Below, piece after piece: positions 48,707-59,395 of a stretch of DNA of 64,000 bases. Numbering within the stretch: position 1 is the stretch's first letter; every line of letters starts with the position of its first letter. Under the pieces are notes generated by a model that did not search any database, was not told the origin of the DNA, and worked only from the letters and a program-made list of their open reading frames with translations. Both the position numbers and the translations under genes were made by a program. Source of the stretch: Agrypnia vestita (lineage: Eukaryota; Arthropoda; Insecta; Trichoptera; Phryganeidae); the NCBI GenBank assembly GCA_016648135.1, contig JADDOH010003961.1:124001-188000 (forward strand), in the 5' to 3' direction.

Positions 48707-49205
48707 CAACGGACACCGTGGCAAAATTATTGTATACAAATAGAAATCATCATCCAATTGCAGAAACGTACGACATTGGTTGGGTTAATTAATATATTGA
48801 TTCCTTGCCATCTCGTCGTCGACATCCATGTCGTCTCGTTATACATTTTTGAAAATGATTATAATACACGCACAACTACCTACTATCGACTGCTCGGTTT
48901 CACTGCCACTGAAATACTAACACTTAATCAAAATTCGGTTAGTCTAATGGGTCTTAGTCTAAAAGTAGAAGTACAAAAGAAATTTCGTACATTATTCTTA
49001 GAATTACTCAGGTAAAAACCCCGTTCCGCAGCAGCCGCGCCATCAGTCAGCGGGACCCTCTACCGCCGTCAGTGCGGACGGCCCTACAGTTATCGATGGA
49101 TATCTTTAAAACTAATAACCGGATCGAGTTGATATTTTAATATAATATTTTTGAAACATTTTACTTTGAGAAAATGCAAAAAAAAAACGATTTTTTGAAA
49201 GTCCT

Positions 49206-49320
49206 GACTATACGTAACCCCTTAAGTTTGTTTTGCAAAGTCTCCGATAAAAACAATGTTTGCGTTTAACCTAGGCTAGGATGGATGGGATGTCCAAGGG
49301 GAAATGTTGTCAAAAAAAAT
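49206..49320 (+). repeat. Fragment of the CTAGCTGT tandem-unit family
   Basis: Matches the head of 38321-39208: AAGTTTGTTTTGCAAAGTCT, AACAATGTTTGCGTTTAACC and GATGGATGGGATGTCC. No units follow. Confidence 0.55.
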
Positions 49321-49479
49321 AAATTAACACAATCCTTATTTAATACTTATAAACTTGAGAAATTACCACTAAACTTAAGCTAACCCTAGCCTAAACGCAA
49401 GCAGTCCTGATTCACAAAGTTTATCGTGTCCTATCACTCGTTGCACAACAAAAATATATCTTTCACATACACACGTCGT

Positions 49480-49930
49480 CGTCACCCTCCTGGAGGCCGC
49501 GCGTGGCGAGACGCTAGCGGGGCGCGTGGCCCAGGCCGCGCATCCGCGGCGCGTCGGGTCGCGGGATCCGCGGGCAGCTGGGGGTGTCTGGCCGCGGCTG
49601 GATCCGCATCATCGGGGGGGTCTGGCCTCCCTCTGGAACTCTCGCTGTGGGAACCGGTCGCCACCGAGGCTCGGCGACCGTCGCTTCTCCGACTTCTTCC
49701 TCTGCTGCCAACGGCTTCACGACAGACGCGGGAAATATCGCAGCCACACAAAACAAGTGGCGTCCTGGGGCGAGAAGCTCCCGCTCCCGTAGGAAGGACC
49801 GACGCACACTCGACCGGAGATTGTAACGAACAACCCCGGGCGCGGCTCGTGCCGAGGTATCCTCGCTGCCCGGGGAGCCGCTCCCCGCGCACCCTCCTAC
49901 CCCTCCCTTGCTCTGTATTCGGGGCATGCG
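49480..49930. other. GC-rich island with overlapping open frames
   Basis: About 450 bp of strongly GC-rich DNA in an otherwise AT-rich window is open in several frames on both strands, which high G+C alone can produce. Minus-strand frames are Arg/Pro-rich (RYNLRSSVRRSF in one) and may be a fragment of a GC-rich retrotransposon ORF. No domain is recognised, so no product is proposed. Confidence 0.4.
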
Positions 49931-50345
49931 AAGAATTGGCGCGTAAATTTCTTATATCACCGTAGATAATCTTACTGCTTGCGTTATTATATCTAATGTT
50001 AGTTACAAGATAATATTTACACTATAACAAAATCTTATTCTACAATCATCTTATCCTAGGGCATCAATATAATTATAAAATAACGCGGCAAAATCAGTAA
50101 TGCGATGTTTACGCGCATCTGTTTTGCCGGTTCAGAAAAAAGGTCGAACTTAAGGACGGAATTTCGAGAATAAAGTGATTTCGGACCGGCACAAATTAAC
50201 GCGGTTATATCAAACATATAAAAACAAACTATAAACCATAACGAAATAAAGGTACATAAAACTAGTGCCATTTATAAAAAAAAAAACTAATTAAATATCT
50301 TTAGGAACATGCAAAATCGTAATTAGTTTTGCTTTAGAAAAATAA

Positions 50346-51765
50346 TTAACTACGAGTACAAAAATCACAAACATAGTCTTTGGCAGAGTTAGAACCGGAG
50401 CATTGAGCATGTGTCCAGTCACCACAAGCCCTGCATCTGTACCAGAGCTCGTTAGATTTTCCAGATTCGGAACAAATCGTACATATATTCGACTCTTCTT
50501 CAACGTAGTCACTACTATTATCATCGCAGATATTTCGATCATCATCTGTTTCATCCGAAGAGCTGGTGTCATCTTTGAAAATAACTTTTCTTCCTTTCTC
50601 AGTAGATCTTTTAATGTTTGTTTTCCTCTCTCTAGATTTTCCTTTTTTATTTGGCATTTTATTTTCTTTCATGACTCATTTTTTCTTCTTTTCTTCGAGA
50701 ACAGCCTTATTAGGAGTAGCAGTAATTACAAGATAATGCTGTTTGTGGGTTCGTTTGCGAACTTCTCGAGAGCATGATGGTTGTGGAGATACAATTGAAA
50801 GAACATAATTCAGTTCAGATGTGGTCGATCGCTCATTATCATGACATCTTCTAAATTTCTGAAAAATAGGTTCACTTCTTCCTTGTTAAATCTTTATTTT
50901 ATTATTTATGCTTGTAGACTCAGGTTTTCAAATACTAATTTGATGATTTCTGTTTAAAAATCCTTCCAGCCAGTCATGTCCCGCAGATTCACTTTGCTTG
51001 TTGAAATTATTTGAGATCTCCAATTTTTCTGCACTTTCAAATGCTATTTGACGAAATTTGGTTCGGTCTAATCCGTAAAAAATATTTCAGCAAAGATTTT
51101 TTCTTGGTCCTGTAAAAATATTAGTTTTCTACCCAGAAGAGGATTAGGTTGTTGACTTTGTTTCCTATGATATCTTTTTTGTAATTTGCTGTACGGAATA
51201 CTGAATTTCTCAGCTGCCGTATGGAGAGAAATTCTATCATCATTAACCCTCTTGATTGCTCGATCAAGGATGTCCAGACTCTATTGAGCTTTTTCCGTAG
51301 TTCTTGCACGTTTTCGCGGCATATGAAATTAAATAATAACAATTATGATTATAATTAAATAATAACAACTACTGGGGTAATGGGAGCCAGTTGGTTCCCA
51401 TTACCCCAAATGACCATTTGCGAATTAAAAAAATATTCTGAAAACTATTTACGAAAAATTATCACTTTATCATAATCTTTAACAATCACTTTAGACAATA
51501 TACAGAAAAAAAGACAATGACACAAGTACTTACGTTTCTTCCTCGAAGATTGATAAAAATTAGAACGAATCTACGGAAAACCGACGTGCGTCCGATCTTC
51601 AGGCGTGCAGTGAACCGAGGAGCGTTGCGGCGGGCCGCGCGTGCCCCTCCCGCGCCCTGACGCTCTTCGCAGCAACAAGGCGCGTTCAAATGTTTATAAT
51701 TATGGCAAAACCAGGCTGGTTCCCATTACCCACTGGCTCCCATTCCCCCCTGTTACCCTACTACT
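50346..51765 (-). mobile_element. Pogo-like element remnant with an intact cysteine-finger tail
   Basis: The minus-strand frame 50672-50346 has a Lys-rich stretch, an acidic SSSDETDDD run and then CTICSES, LWYRCRACGDWTHAQC and YVCDFC, a complete CxxC...CxxCxxWxHxxC...CxxC finger at the end of the protein. About 51360-51120 reads ENVQELRKKLNRVWTSL and LSIRQLRNSVF, like a pogo helix-turn-helix start with errors. The right end (51765) has TAGGGTAACAGGGGG on the minus strand, and GGGTAATGGGAACCAG and GGGGTAATGGGAGCCAG subterminal repeats. The left end is not resolved; the DDE core is missing or unrecognisable. Confidence 0.68.
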
Positions 51766-51812
51766 AGGTATACAAAATCCATATTGATATCACCGAGTCT
51801 CATTCGTAATAG

Positions 51813-51938
51813 CAGCGGTCGCCATACTTTAGGACCTCTAAATTCATAAATTTAAATCCCGCGGATCACTAATAGAATTTTTCAATGTTAAATATCCTGA
51901 AATTTTTTTTCTCGTGGACACCACTTCGGCGACCGCTG
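51813..51938. mobile_element. 126-bp hAT-like MITE
   Basis: CAGCGGTCGCC at the left mirrors GGCGACCGCTG at the right, a common hAT-type terminus. The flanks share GTAAT, but a clean 8-bp duplication is not present. Confidence 0.6.
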
Positions 51939-53020
51939 GTAATGCGATTATGATATCTCGATCCGCATTTGTTTTAGTAGGTAAGTTACGAATTCTTGGG
52001 GTATCAAATTACAGATAATATTTTAATTGGTGTTTTTTTAAACATTGATAGATTTTTACAACCCATTTACCAAATCGTGACTGAATTAACAACCGGTTCG
52101 CGCGAATCGGCTGGACGACACCACTACTATTTCTCATAGAGCAGGACGACAGTGTGTTAGTGGGAAAAGAAGAATAAGGGCGTACCTACCTACACTAGTG
52201 ATGGCCAACCATTTGGGATAGGAGTGACAAAAATTCAGAAAATACCTAACTTAACTCTGCTGGCGTATCATACGTTCTTGAGCTCCAGAGTTAGGGCGGC
52301 GGATTTATACGTGTTTATACTTGTGTATGGCTAATTAGCATTTGTCAGGCTGGGACCGGTTGTTTGCTCTTCGAAATTTGGTATAGGCAAGTAGAGAATT
52401 TGTACGTATTTAGTTTGTCTTTGATAAAAAAAAATTACGAAAAATACATATAATATAATACAAATACAATCAGCGGTAATAATATTAAGTGACCGATGAG
52501 TCATAAAGTAATAAAACATTTGTTATATTTTATTTTTACTTTTTTGTAAGAATCTTCTTTAATCGTATGTTTATCTATGGCGGCAACTTTGCTGCAAATT
52601 AATAAAGGCGAACGGAAATGGCCCGGGTTAGAAAACCACTTAAGGGACAAATTTTAACAAAAAATATCATGTAACTGCATTTTAAATTAATATTATTTTT
52701 ATGTTGCATAGTGGTTGTAATTTATATTTTTTATATTTGGCATTAATATAAGCTTTTTGGATCATGTTTTTACAGAATATGGCTTATGAGGATTATTGTT
52801 AATAATTTGTACAAATAAAATGTAATCTTACGTAATTTTCAAAAAAAATTTAGTAAGAGCGCTATTACATTTAACTCTGCCTATGGGCGGCACTAAGCCT
52901 AGGAAGGTCACTGCATCGGCCCCAAATCGTGTCTCTTTGGTAACTCAAGTATGTATTGGTAAAGACTAAGGGTCGGTTATATTAATTTATCAACTTAGAT
53001 TGTACATATTTTTATTTTTA
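51939..53020. other. AT-rich spacer
   Basis: A TAGTGATGGCCAACC block near 52196 resembles a hAT end but no partner was found. No gene recognised. Confidence 0.3.
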
Positions 53021-53021
53021 C

Positions 53022-53170
53022 GCTTCAACAGGCCAGGAGGACCAATTACAGAAGAGTAATCTAGGCTTGAGTAAATCACATAGATTAATTGTGACCTCAC
53101 CGGGAACAGAACCCACTACCCTCGGTGCGAGAAGCCAGTGTCATGCCCAATGGGCTTCGAGGGCTGCCAA
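53022..53170 (-). repeat. tRNA-derived SINE, copy 3
   Basis: On the minus strand it reads GGCAGCCCTCGAAGCCCATT, GACACTGGCTTCTCGCACCG and a mutated B box (GGGTTCTGTTCCC), then the same body and tail as copies 1 and 2. Confidence 0.78.
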
Positions 53171-54643
53171 CAGATTATAGTAATTTCGTAAAAACTATAA
53201 CTTTTTACGAAAATGGGCCATGCGATCAGTGGAAAACGCAGTAACTGATGGTTTACACAAAATATTAAACCAGGTTAATGTAACGTGAGAGGAAACACTT
53301 GTATATCATGTCTTTGGACAGTATCACAATATTGAAATACCTAGTTATTTATAAATGACAAAATTAAGCTCAATTTTTAAAAATATCTGCACTAAAAATC
53401 GAACTCTCACCAAAGCAATCAGTTTTCCTCAAAAACTTTCGGAAAATTTTGGATCCTGGATTCATATTCAGCACAGCTAACCACATGAAGTGATGACATT
53501 TCTTCAACTGGAGGATTTGGTGTTGAGCAGTGTAGTTGGCCTGATCATATTAATGATACTGATCATGGTGCATGAACTCAATATGTTTTTTTGGTGTAAA
53601 GACATATCAATCAGAGAAGTGAAAAGGCAATAAAAATAATATTGTTTTTCTATAAAAAACATATTTATTCATAAAATTACAAATTCCTTTAAATTTCTTG
53701 TACTCATATTCTTATACACATTGATATTTCATACACAGAGAAATACAAAATATACATACAGAAAACTTATATATATGTATATATATATAATCCCTGTTGC
53801 TGACAAAAAACTGTAAGTAAAAACTAAGTAAGAAGTGCTACCAGAAAGTGTTACACTAACCGTATAATTCTTGTTGTATGTCGGTTGTAATATTCCATAC
53901 ATGCAAACTTTTCACTCAGAAGTGATCACTTAGGGATCACCCCTAAAATTATTTTTTTATTATTTCTAATAGCTAAAGTCATACAACCCGGAGATCAAAT
54001 ATACCATTCTGTTTGAGATGCTATACTTTTTTGGCACTAGGACAAAAGATATGCATATTAAAACATAACTGTACTAAGAATGTTGTTTTTTGTCAGTCTG
54101 GGATCTTTGTATCAAAAGGCACAATTGATAAATAAAAAAAGATAAATTTAAAAAACATTTCAAATGGAATTGAAAAGCACATCTAATGCGTGTTGAGTTT
54201 TCTAAAATAAATTTTATTTAATTATATTATACATGTGTGTGTTGATTGAAAATACTGAACATAACAATTGCATTTCATTTTCAAATATGGGTTAAACTAA
54301 AGTGACAGCTTCTGACAAGAGTATTTAATTACACACATCTGTTTCCGAATACATATAGGTACAATTTTGGATATGTGATAAGGACATAGACAGACATAAG
54401 GAATGGCAAAACTGTATCCGAGGATTGGTTCTGGGATTCATCTAATCAACTATACATTTATTTCATATCTTCTGAAATAACACATAAGTAATAAGGCAAT
54501 ACAATGGAATATAAACATTGTCGTTACATCTTACAATATTTCAATAGCGAAAATTTGATTACTATAAAAATGAAAAAAAACATTAAGATTTACAATATAT
54601 CAAGAACCGAGATATGGAATTTAACATCGACCTACCCTACAAC

Positions 54644-55151
54644 TAGGGAATGCAATCCCGAGTCGGGATTGCCCTTTCGGGATCCCTCGTGATTAAATTT
54701 TTCAATCCCGCGGGATCCTTACTGATCGGGATCCCGAATACTTTTTTTTTTTATAGAGCTGAGTAGCAATTAACGACAATGCCTTGCATTTTTATATCAG
54801 CAATTATAATAAAATGTTTATTATTAATCATTGCATTAAAGTTTTTGTAGGCGTTTTTCCAAGCATCAATCAGTCAATGTAGTAGAATAAAAAGTAATAA
54901 CTAGTAGTAGTTTTTATTACTATCTTAGGTTGATAAAATACAGCAAATATCATTCAAAGCTATTTTAATTATTTGAACTTGACATGAACATAAGTTTTAA
55001 GTACTTACTAAAAGCTCTATAGACATACACAATTATACATACAAAACATAAAAAATGCTTATCGATCCCGATAATCTCGTCCCATTTTTCGGTTCGGGAT
55101 TGATCTCGTAAAATGCCTCGAGATCTCGCGGGATCGGGATTGCATTCCCTA
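54644..55151. mobile_element. 508-bp hAT-like MITE with 8-bp target duplication
   Basis: TAGGGAATGCAATCCCG at the left mirrors CGGGATTGCATTCCCTA at the right, and CCTACAAC stands on both sides (54636-54643 and 55152-55159). The subterminal regions are packed with CGGGATCCCG-type palindromes. A partial inverted relative lies at the left edge of the window. Confidence 0.92.
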
Positions 55152-55518
55152 CCTACAACTGATGGGGAGCCTGAGATTTTATCACATTCTCTATTGAAAA
55201 ATGAAATACAAAAAATTTCAGTAAGATCTTTTGTACTCAATGATACCAATAGTGTTTCCTAATATTTTAAAATATTAAATAATATTAAGAGAGTAGTACC
55301 TGAGATTAGAGTGGAGTGGAAAAGAATTTATAAGAAAAAATATCAATCACCTATTTCAAAATTATACGGTAGGCGGGTGAATTAGAGTTCACGTTTTTAG
55401 AGAAATCTTTTGAAAGGCAATAAAACTCCTTTTTATCTTAATTCTTACATTAGAGATTCCATTTAAGGTAGATTCAAAATGTGGGGAAGCCTGCCAAATT
55501 GCAAGTCACTGTACATTG

Positions 55519-55778
55519 AAAGTCGCCTCTACACTACTAGGAAAGTCGGCCGAAGTCCAAAGTAACCCGAAGTAGGTGTCTACACTGCGAGGAACTCAGT
55601 TGCCCATAGAATAGTACTCCGCACGAACTTCGGGTCACTTCAGATTCCTTTGACTCGACCCAAAAACCGACAACTTTCGGAAGTCGCCCGAGGCAAGCCG
55701 AAGTAGCACGAAGTACCCCTCCACACTATCGTATTCGCTTCACTTCGGCCGACTTTCCTAGTAGCGTAGAGGCGGCTT
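55519..55778. mobile_element. 260-bp foldback MITE
   Basis: AAGTCGCCTCTACACTACTA (continuing GGAAAGTCGGCCGAAGT) is mirrored at the right (ACTTCGGCCGACTTTCCTAG, then TAGCGTAGAGGCGGCTT). Inner repeats of CGAAGT and ACTTCGG fill the element. It lies downstream of the second Ly6 gene. Confidence 0.88.
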
Positions 55779-56509
55779 AAAAATATTACAATTAATTTAA
55801 CAAAGTTAGTAACATTTGTTGTGAACAGTACATAGCCTACATATTTATCAGATTATCAGTTAATAAAGTCGAGAAATTAATAGACTTAATCATTAAAAGA
55901 CGACTCAAATTTGGTAAAATAGGAAAAATATTAAGCATGTATAGGTATGTTACAGGTAGAAAGACATCAGTGGTAAAAACTTCTATTTGAGATGGCAAAG
56001 GCCCCAATGGATGATGATGACGATATTACAGCAGGTACAAGATATGTATCTCTATTCCACAATGAGTATTAAAACCAAAAAGATTCATAATATCATAAAA
56101 CACTTGCACAGAAATATTACTAGTATAGAGAAAATGAACAATTACTTTGTTTCCCATTTTGACTTATATTGGTAAAATAAAAGTCATTAGTTTTTTAATG
56201 CAATTTTATATTAGATATAAATTGCTTAAATTGAATCAAGCAATTAATTTCCAATAACTATTGAATAAGTCTTATGTAAAATTAAATAAAAAAGTAATAG
56301 ATTATAAAAACTTATTTATAAAAAAACACGTGGAAAGTACAAAATATTTTTTCAGGTAAATTTTGTCATCTGTTGTTCACATACAACAAAAATAATATAA
56401 TTTTATGTACACATAAATTGTCATAACTTTTTGTAAAAATGGACGGATTGAGTCAGCAGACAATTTTTTTGTATAAAATAAATATAAAATAGTAAAAAAG
56501 TATTATTAC

Positions 56510-58496
56510 TTATAGAAATCTGCCAAGAAAAATGGACAGAAGAGGAGCGAGGATCACTAGACTGTGGTAAGTGATTATATTGCTGCCACTCTGAAAACAA
56601 AACAATATAATTAAAAAATGCTTGCTTATTAAGTGTAATTGTGATTTCAAAAATAACTCATTTGCTGTAAAATAGTTTTTCTTGAACCTCATCTTTTATA
56701 TACATGGTGTACCAGAGCTAGCAGCAGAAACTTGACCAGTAGATTCCTGCCTATGTTATGAGTCTAAAATGTTCAAGCAACCATTAGTTATGGAGATAAT
56801 CAGTTATTCCCGCATCAGTTGGTCCTAAGAAGGACCGTTGTACTGCTGACGTTTCAAACAAATCACAATGTTCATCTTCGGAGGGGGGGGGGGGGTGACT
56901 TGTCAGAGAAGTGTCGCTCTTACATGTTCGTGAAAACACATTGTTTAAGGTTTGTACACAGTTCTTGGCTCTGAATTGTCGGCAATATCATTTTGATCAA
57001 AACGATATTGCCGAAAAACGAAAGACATGCATAATAATTTTCTGAAGTAGAGAAAACATTTGAAATGTTTTATTTCCGAGTGCTTTAACCTGTTCTAGGC
57101 CAAAGAAGTATATATATGTCGGAACGCCTACTGAATGCATGACATGGGCACGTACTGGGTTAAATTTGATACTGTAAATAATAATAATTTACATTATTAG
57201 AAAAGCTAATAAATATCATTCTCTTCATTGTCACAGCCTCATGAGTCTCAAAAGTTGGCTTGGCATTTATCTGCCCATCTATGTCATGATATTTTCCTCG
57301 CTCTTGATCCTTCAGTACGAGAGAATCTTGTGCAGATAAGGAACACCTGCTCTTATTGCATGTCCTGCCACTGCAGCTTCCTTGCTTTTCTATTACTCAA
57401 GATATCTGTCACACCATTTTCAAAGATTCAAGTTCTTTAATTTCATCTGTCAGGTTCAAAAGCATTCTGATTTTACTATATGAAGTGACGCGTGTGAGTG
57501 AGTAGTCAAGCACTCTAGCGGGACCGTAGAGTAGACAGAGTGGGACAAAAATATATTTTGAGGTGCTGGGACATTTCGCCTCCGTGTATGGGACAAATGT
57601 AGTGCCTCATGTATGAGGGACCCGTCACTAGTGGGATAGAAATGTGGGAAGAAAACAACTCCAGAGCACTGTTTGTACATTGTTTAAGTACAATCCGAAA
57701 GTGTTTCAGCAGTATTTCATGACACATGGATCATTATTGTCAAAAATGAAAGTACAAACAATATAGTGAAAATATTACTGGCTCTACCTACCAACCTGCT
57801 TTAAAAAAGGTGAAAACAAAGGATTACGTTAAATACCAGCTCAATATCGTTAATATCCAATATATAGTTGTTAAAATAAGATTATAAGGGTTATGTTGTG
57901 GCTCGTTCCGGAAAGGGAGTGTCAATATCCATAATCCGTAATGTATTTTAAGCTTGGAAATGTATTTATAGCTTAGGGGATATGCTTGTTAAATAAAAAT
58001 GTTATGGTGCACAAATCTCTTTTTGATTGATATATACCAAATGAAACAATCTTTATTTAGCTAATTTTGAAGATGAGTGTTTTTGATTTACTGCTATATT
58101 AATATTAGTAATATTAATATAGCAGTAAATCAAAAACAATTGAAAAAAAATAGTAAGCTTACAAAAAATATTGCAAGCCGAATGATCAAATACTTACAAT
58201 GATGTAAAAGTTACAACGATCTCCTTGGCAGCATTCTGAACATGCCCAATCTTCATACCAAATGTGAGTACAATATTGCATATTTCTCTGCCTGGTTTTT
58301 ACACACTGGTCTTTTGTGGCACAACGTTTGGAAATATAATACTGCTTCAGGGCTCCTTGGGACCAGTATGGCGTACTTCCCCACTTTATTTCAGACAAGC
58401 ATACATCTTCACCCTGCTCACACGTTTTAATGGTATTCAGACATTTCTCCACATTGTCTTCTTGATGCGTACAGACATAACACTCCAATGCATTGC
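56510..58496 (-). CDS. Second Ly6/uPAR three-finger protein, 5' exon missing
   Basis: Exon A (58496-58198) follows a pyrimidine-rich TTTTACAG acceptor, enters in phase 1 and encodes GNALECYVC through CCQGDRCNFYII, 12 cysteines in all. It ends at ATT|GTAAGT in phase 0. Exon B (56590-56510) follows TTTTCAG and adds SGSNIITYHSLVILAPLLSI and a few more residues before the stop, a typical GPI-anchor signal. The phase-1 entry matches the neighbouring Ly6 gene, whose upstream exon encodes the signal peptide, so one is expected to the right; I found no convincing candidate between 58.5 kb and the window end. Unlike its neighbour, the whole three-finger domain is in one exon. Likely a secreted, membrane-anchored protein; exact orthology unknown. 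A perfect 29-bp palindrome lies in its intron. Confidence 0.86.
56710..56810. repeat. Half copy of palindromic MITE family A
   Basis: Resembles the left end of 35435-35911 (ACCAGAGCTAGCAGCAGAAA, TTCCTGCC, AAAATGTTCAAGCAAC). The other half is missing. It lies in the intron of the second Ly6 gene. Confidence 0.5.
56883..56896. repeat. Poly-G tract
   Basis: A run of about a dozen G in AT-rich intron sequence; length may be unreliable. Confidence 0.6.
57170..58078. other. Intron of the second Ly6 gene, no further exon seen
   Basis: Mixed-composition DNA; the open frames around 57228-57727 show no splice-consistent Ly6 coding and no known domain. Confidence 0.35.
58079..58137. repeat. Perfect 29-bp-arm palindrome
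   Basis: The left arm starts GTTTTTGATTTACTGCTATA and the right arm is its exact complement, with a single G at the centre (58108). It can form a cruciform and lies about 60 bp downstream of a Ly6 exon donor. Confidence 0.95.
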
Positions 58497-58571
58497 CTGT
58501 AAAACGAACAAAAAACACGATATGGAAGAAGTTAGAAATCCTAACTTATAGAACAGAAATAAACTGTACAA

Positions 58572-58793
58572 TTGACGCAAATGAATGGTATAAACTTGGG
58601 ATTTATATTGTTTAACATGTTAGAAATAGATAACATAAAACATCATTACATACACAATGTAAACAGAGAAATACACGAGATGTATAAAATCAAAAGCTTT
58701 GAAGAATCCATTGCAAGAATGTATCGCGAGGCTATAATAATAACATTACGAACAATCCACAACACCACGCCCCGTATGACAGATTGTTTATAA
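58572..58793 (+). pseudogene. Possible LINE reverse transcriptase C-terminal fragment
   Basis: The frame ends NVNREIHEMYKIKSFEESIA and then RMYREAIIITLRTIHNTTPR before a stop. This loosely fits the 'REIHxMLGI ... HPN' end of jockey-like reverse transcriptases. Similarity is weak and nothing upstream supports it. Confidence 0.3.
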
Positions 58794-59079
58794 TCATAGA
58801 AAAGAGAATATAATTGAATATAATTTATAATCGTTTATAATTTTATACCATAGAAAAGAGATTTCATACGACTCTAAAGCGCTCTGTACACATTGAATGA
58901 GTTTGGCCCAGTGTTCAGGGGGTATTGGCGCAGGTTGGCAGACGTTGGCCGACATTGGCCGAAGTTGTCGGTTTTTCGAGCACACATCAAAAGAGTCATG
59001 GCGTCGCTTGGCCGGTGGTGATCACACATTGGCCATTATTTACTTCGTAGTTCGGGTTGTGTTTTTGGGATCGATATAT

Positions 59080-59126
59080 ATATAGTATATACCTCTATAT
59101 ATAATATATAATATATACTATATGCG
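59080..59126. repeat. TATA microsatellite
   Basis: Imperfect (TA)n with internal ATATACTATAT symmetry. Confidence 0.7.
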
Positions 59127-59224
59127 AGATATATGATACTATCTTATTAGAGCCGATTGCTGAAATTCTAATTCAAATACTTAATTTGGGTAGTTGCCCA
59201 ACACTATGGTGCAACATTTCGTTA

Positions 59225-59395
59225 GCGCGAGCCTATAAAAACCCCCGCGGCGCGGTTATAGCTCTCTTTCAGCGTCCTGTGCTGTGTGCGATCACTCCTT
59301 TCTACGAGGGTTCGGGATATAAGATCTTCTGCTCTTCTCGGTAAAAAACATCGCAACTCTGCTTCTACTGACATCAGCTAAAACATAAGGTATTA
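59225..59395 (+). promoter_or_regulatory. Promoter-like block with TATA box and initiator, probably of an LTR or non-coding exon
   Basis: CCTATAAAAAC at about 59232 is followed roughly 30 bp on by TTTCAGCGTCC, a TATA plus insect-type initiator arrangement, in a locally GC-rich stretch. An AAG|GTATT donor-like site follows near 59390. The repeat at 59895-60370 lies 0.5 kb downstream, so this may be an LTR promoter. No open frame supports a host gene. Confidence 0.4.

Larger units (their letters stand above)
48097..48801. repeat. Tandem array of three 234-bp units
   Basis: Homologous points (for example CCAAAAATGT) are at 48109, 48343 and 48577, an exact period of 234. Units 2 and 3 are nearly identical and unit 1 is more diverged. 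Each unit contains a minus-strand tRNA-Arg-like sequence, a T9 run after it and the shared flank CATCATCCAAATGCAGAAAC. Confidence 0.93.
53662..56509 (-). other. Possible 3' UTR and flank of the second Ly6 gene, with insertions
   Basis: No gene seen. The AT-rich stretch downstream of the Ly6 stop contains a hAT-like MITE (54644-55151) and a foldback element (55519-55778). A minus-strand AATAAA near 53668 could be a distal polyadenylation signal, but nothing shows that a transcript extends so far. Confidence 0.2.

Noticed and set aside
48097..48801. Regular repeats resembling a CRISPR array
   Set aside because: The units are 234 bp without spacers, lie in a eukaryotic genome and contain tRNA-like sequence.
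49426..49965. Overlapping frames of 80-179 codons on both strands
   Set aside because: High local G+C removes stop codons in all frames; no domain is recognised, so no CDS is called.
57086..57165. Mini piggyBac-like element (TTAACC to GGTTAA)
   Set aside because: Only a few bases match at each end; insufficient to call.
58264..58551. Plus-strand frames over the second Ly6 exon
   Set aside because: They are antisense shadows of the cysteine-rich Ly6 exon.
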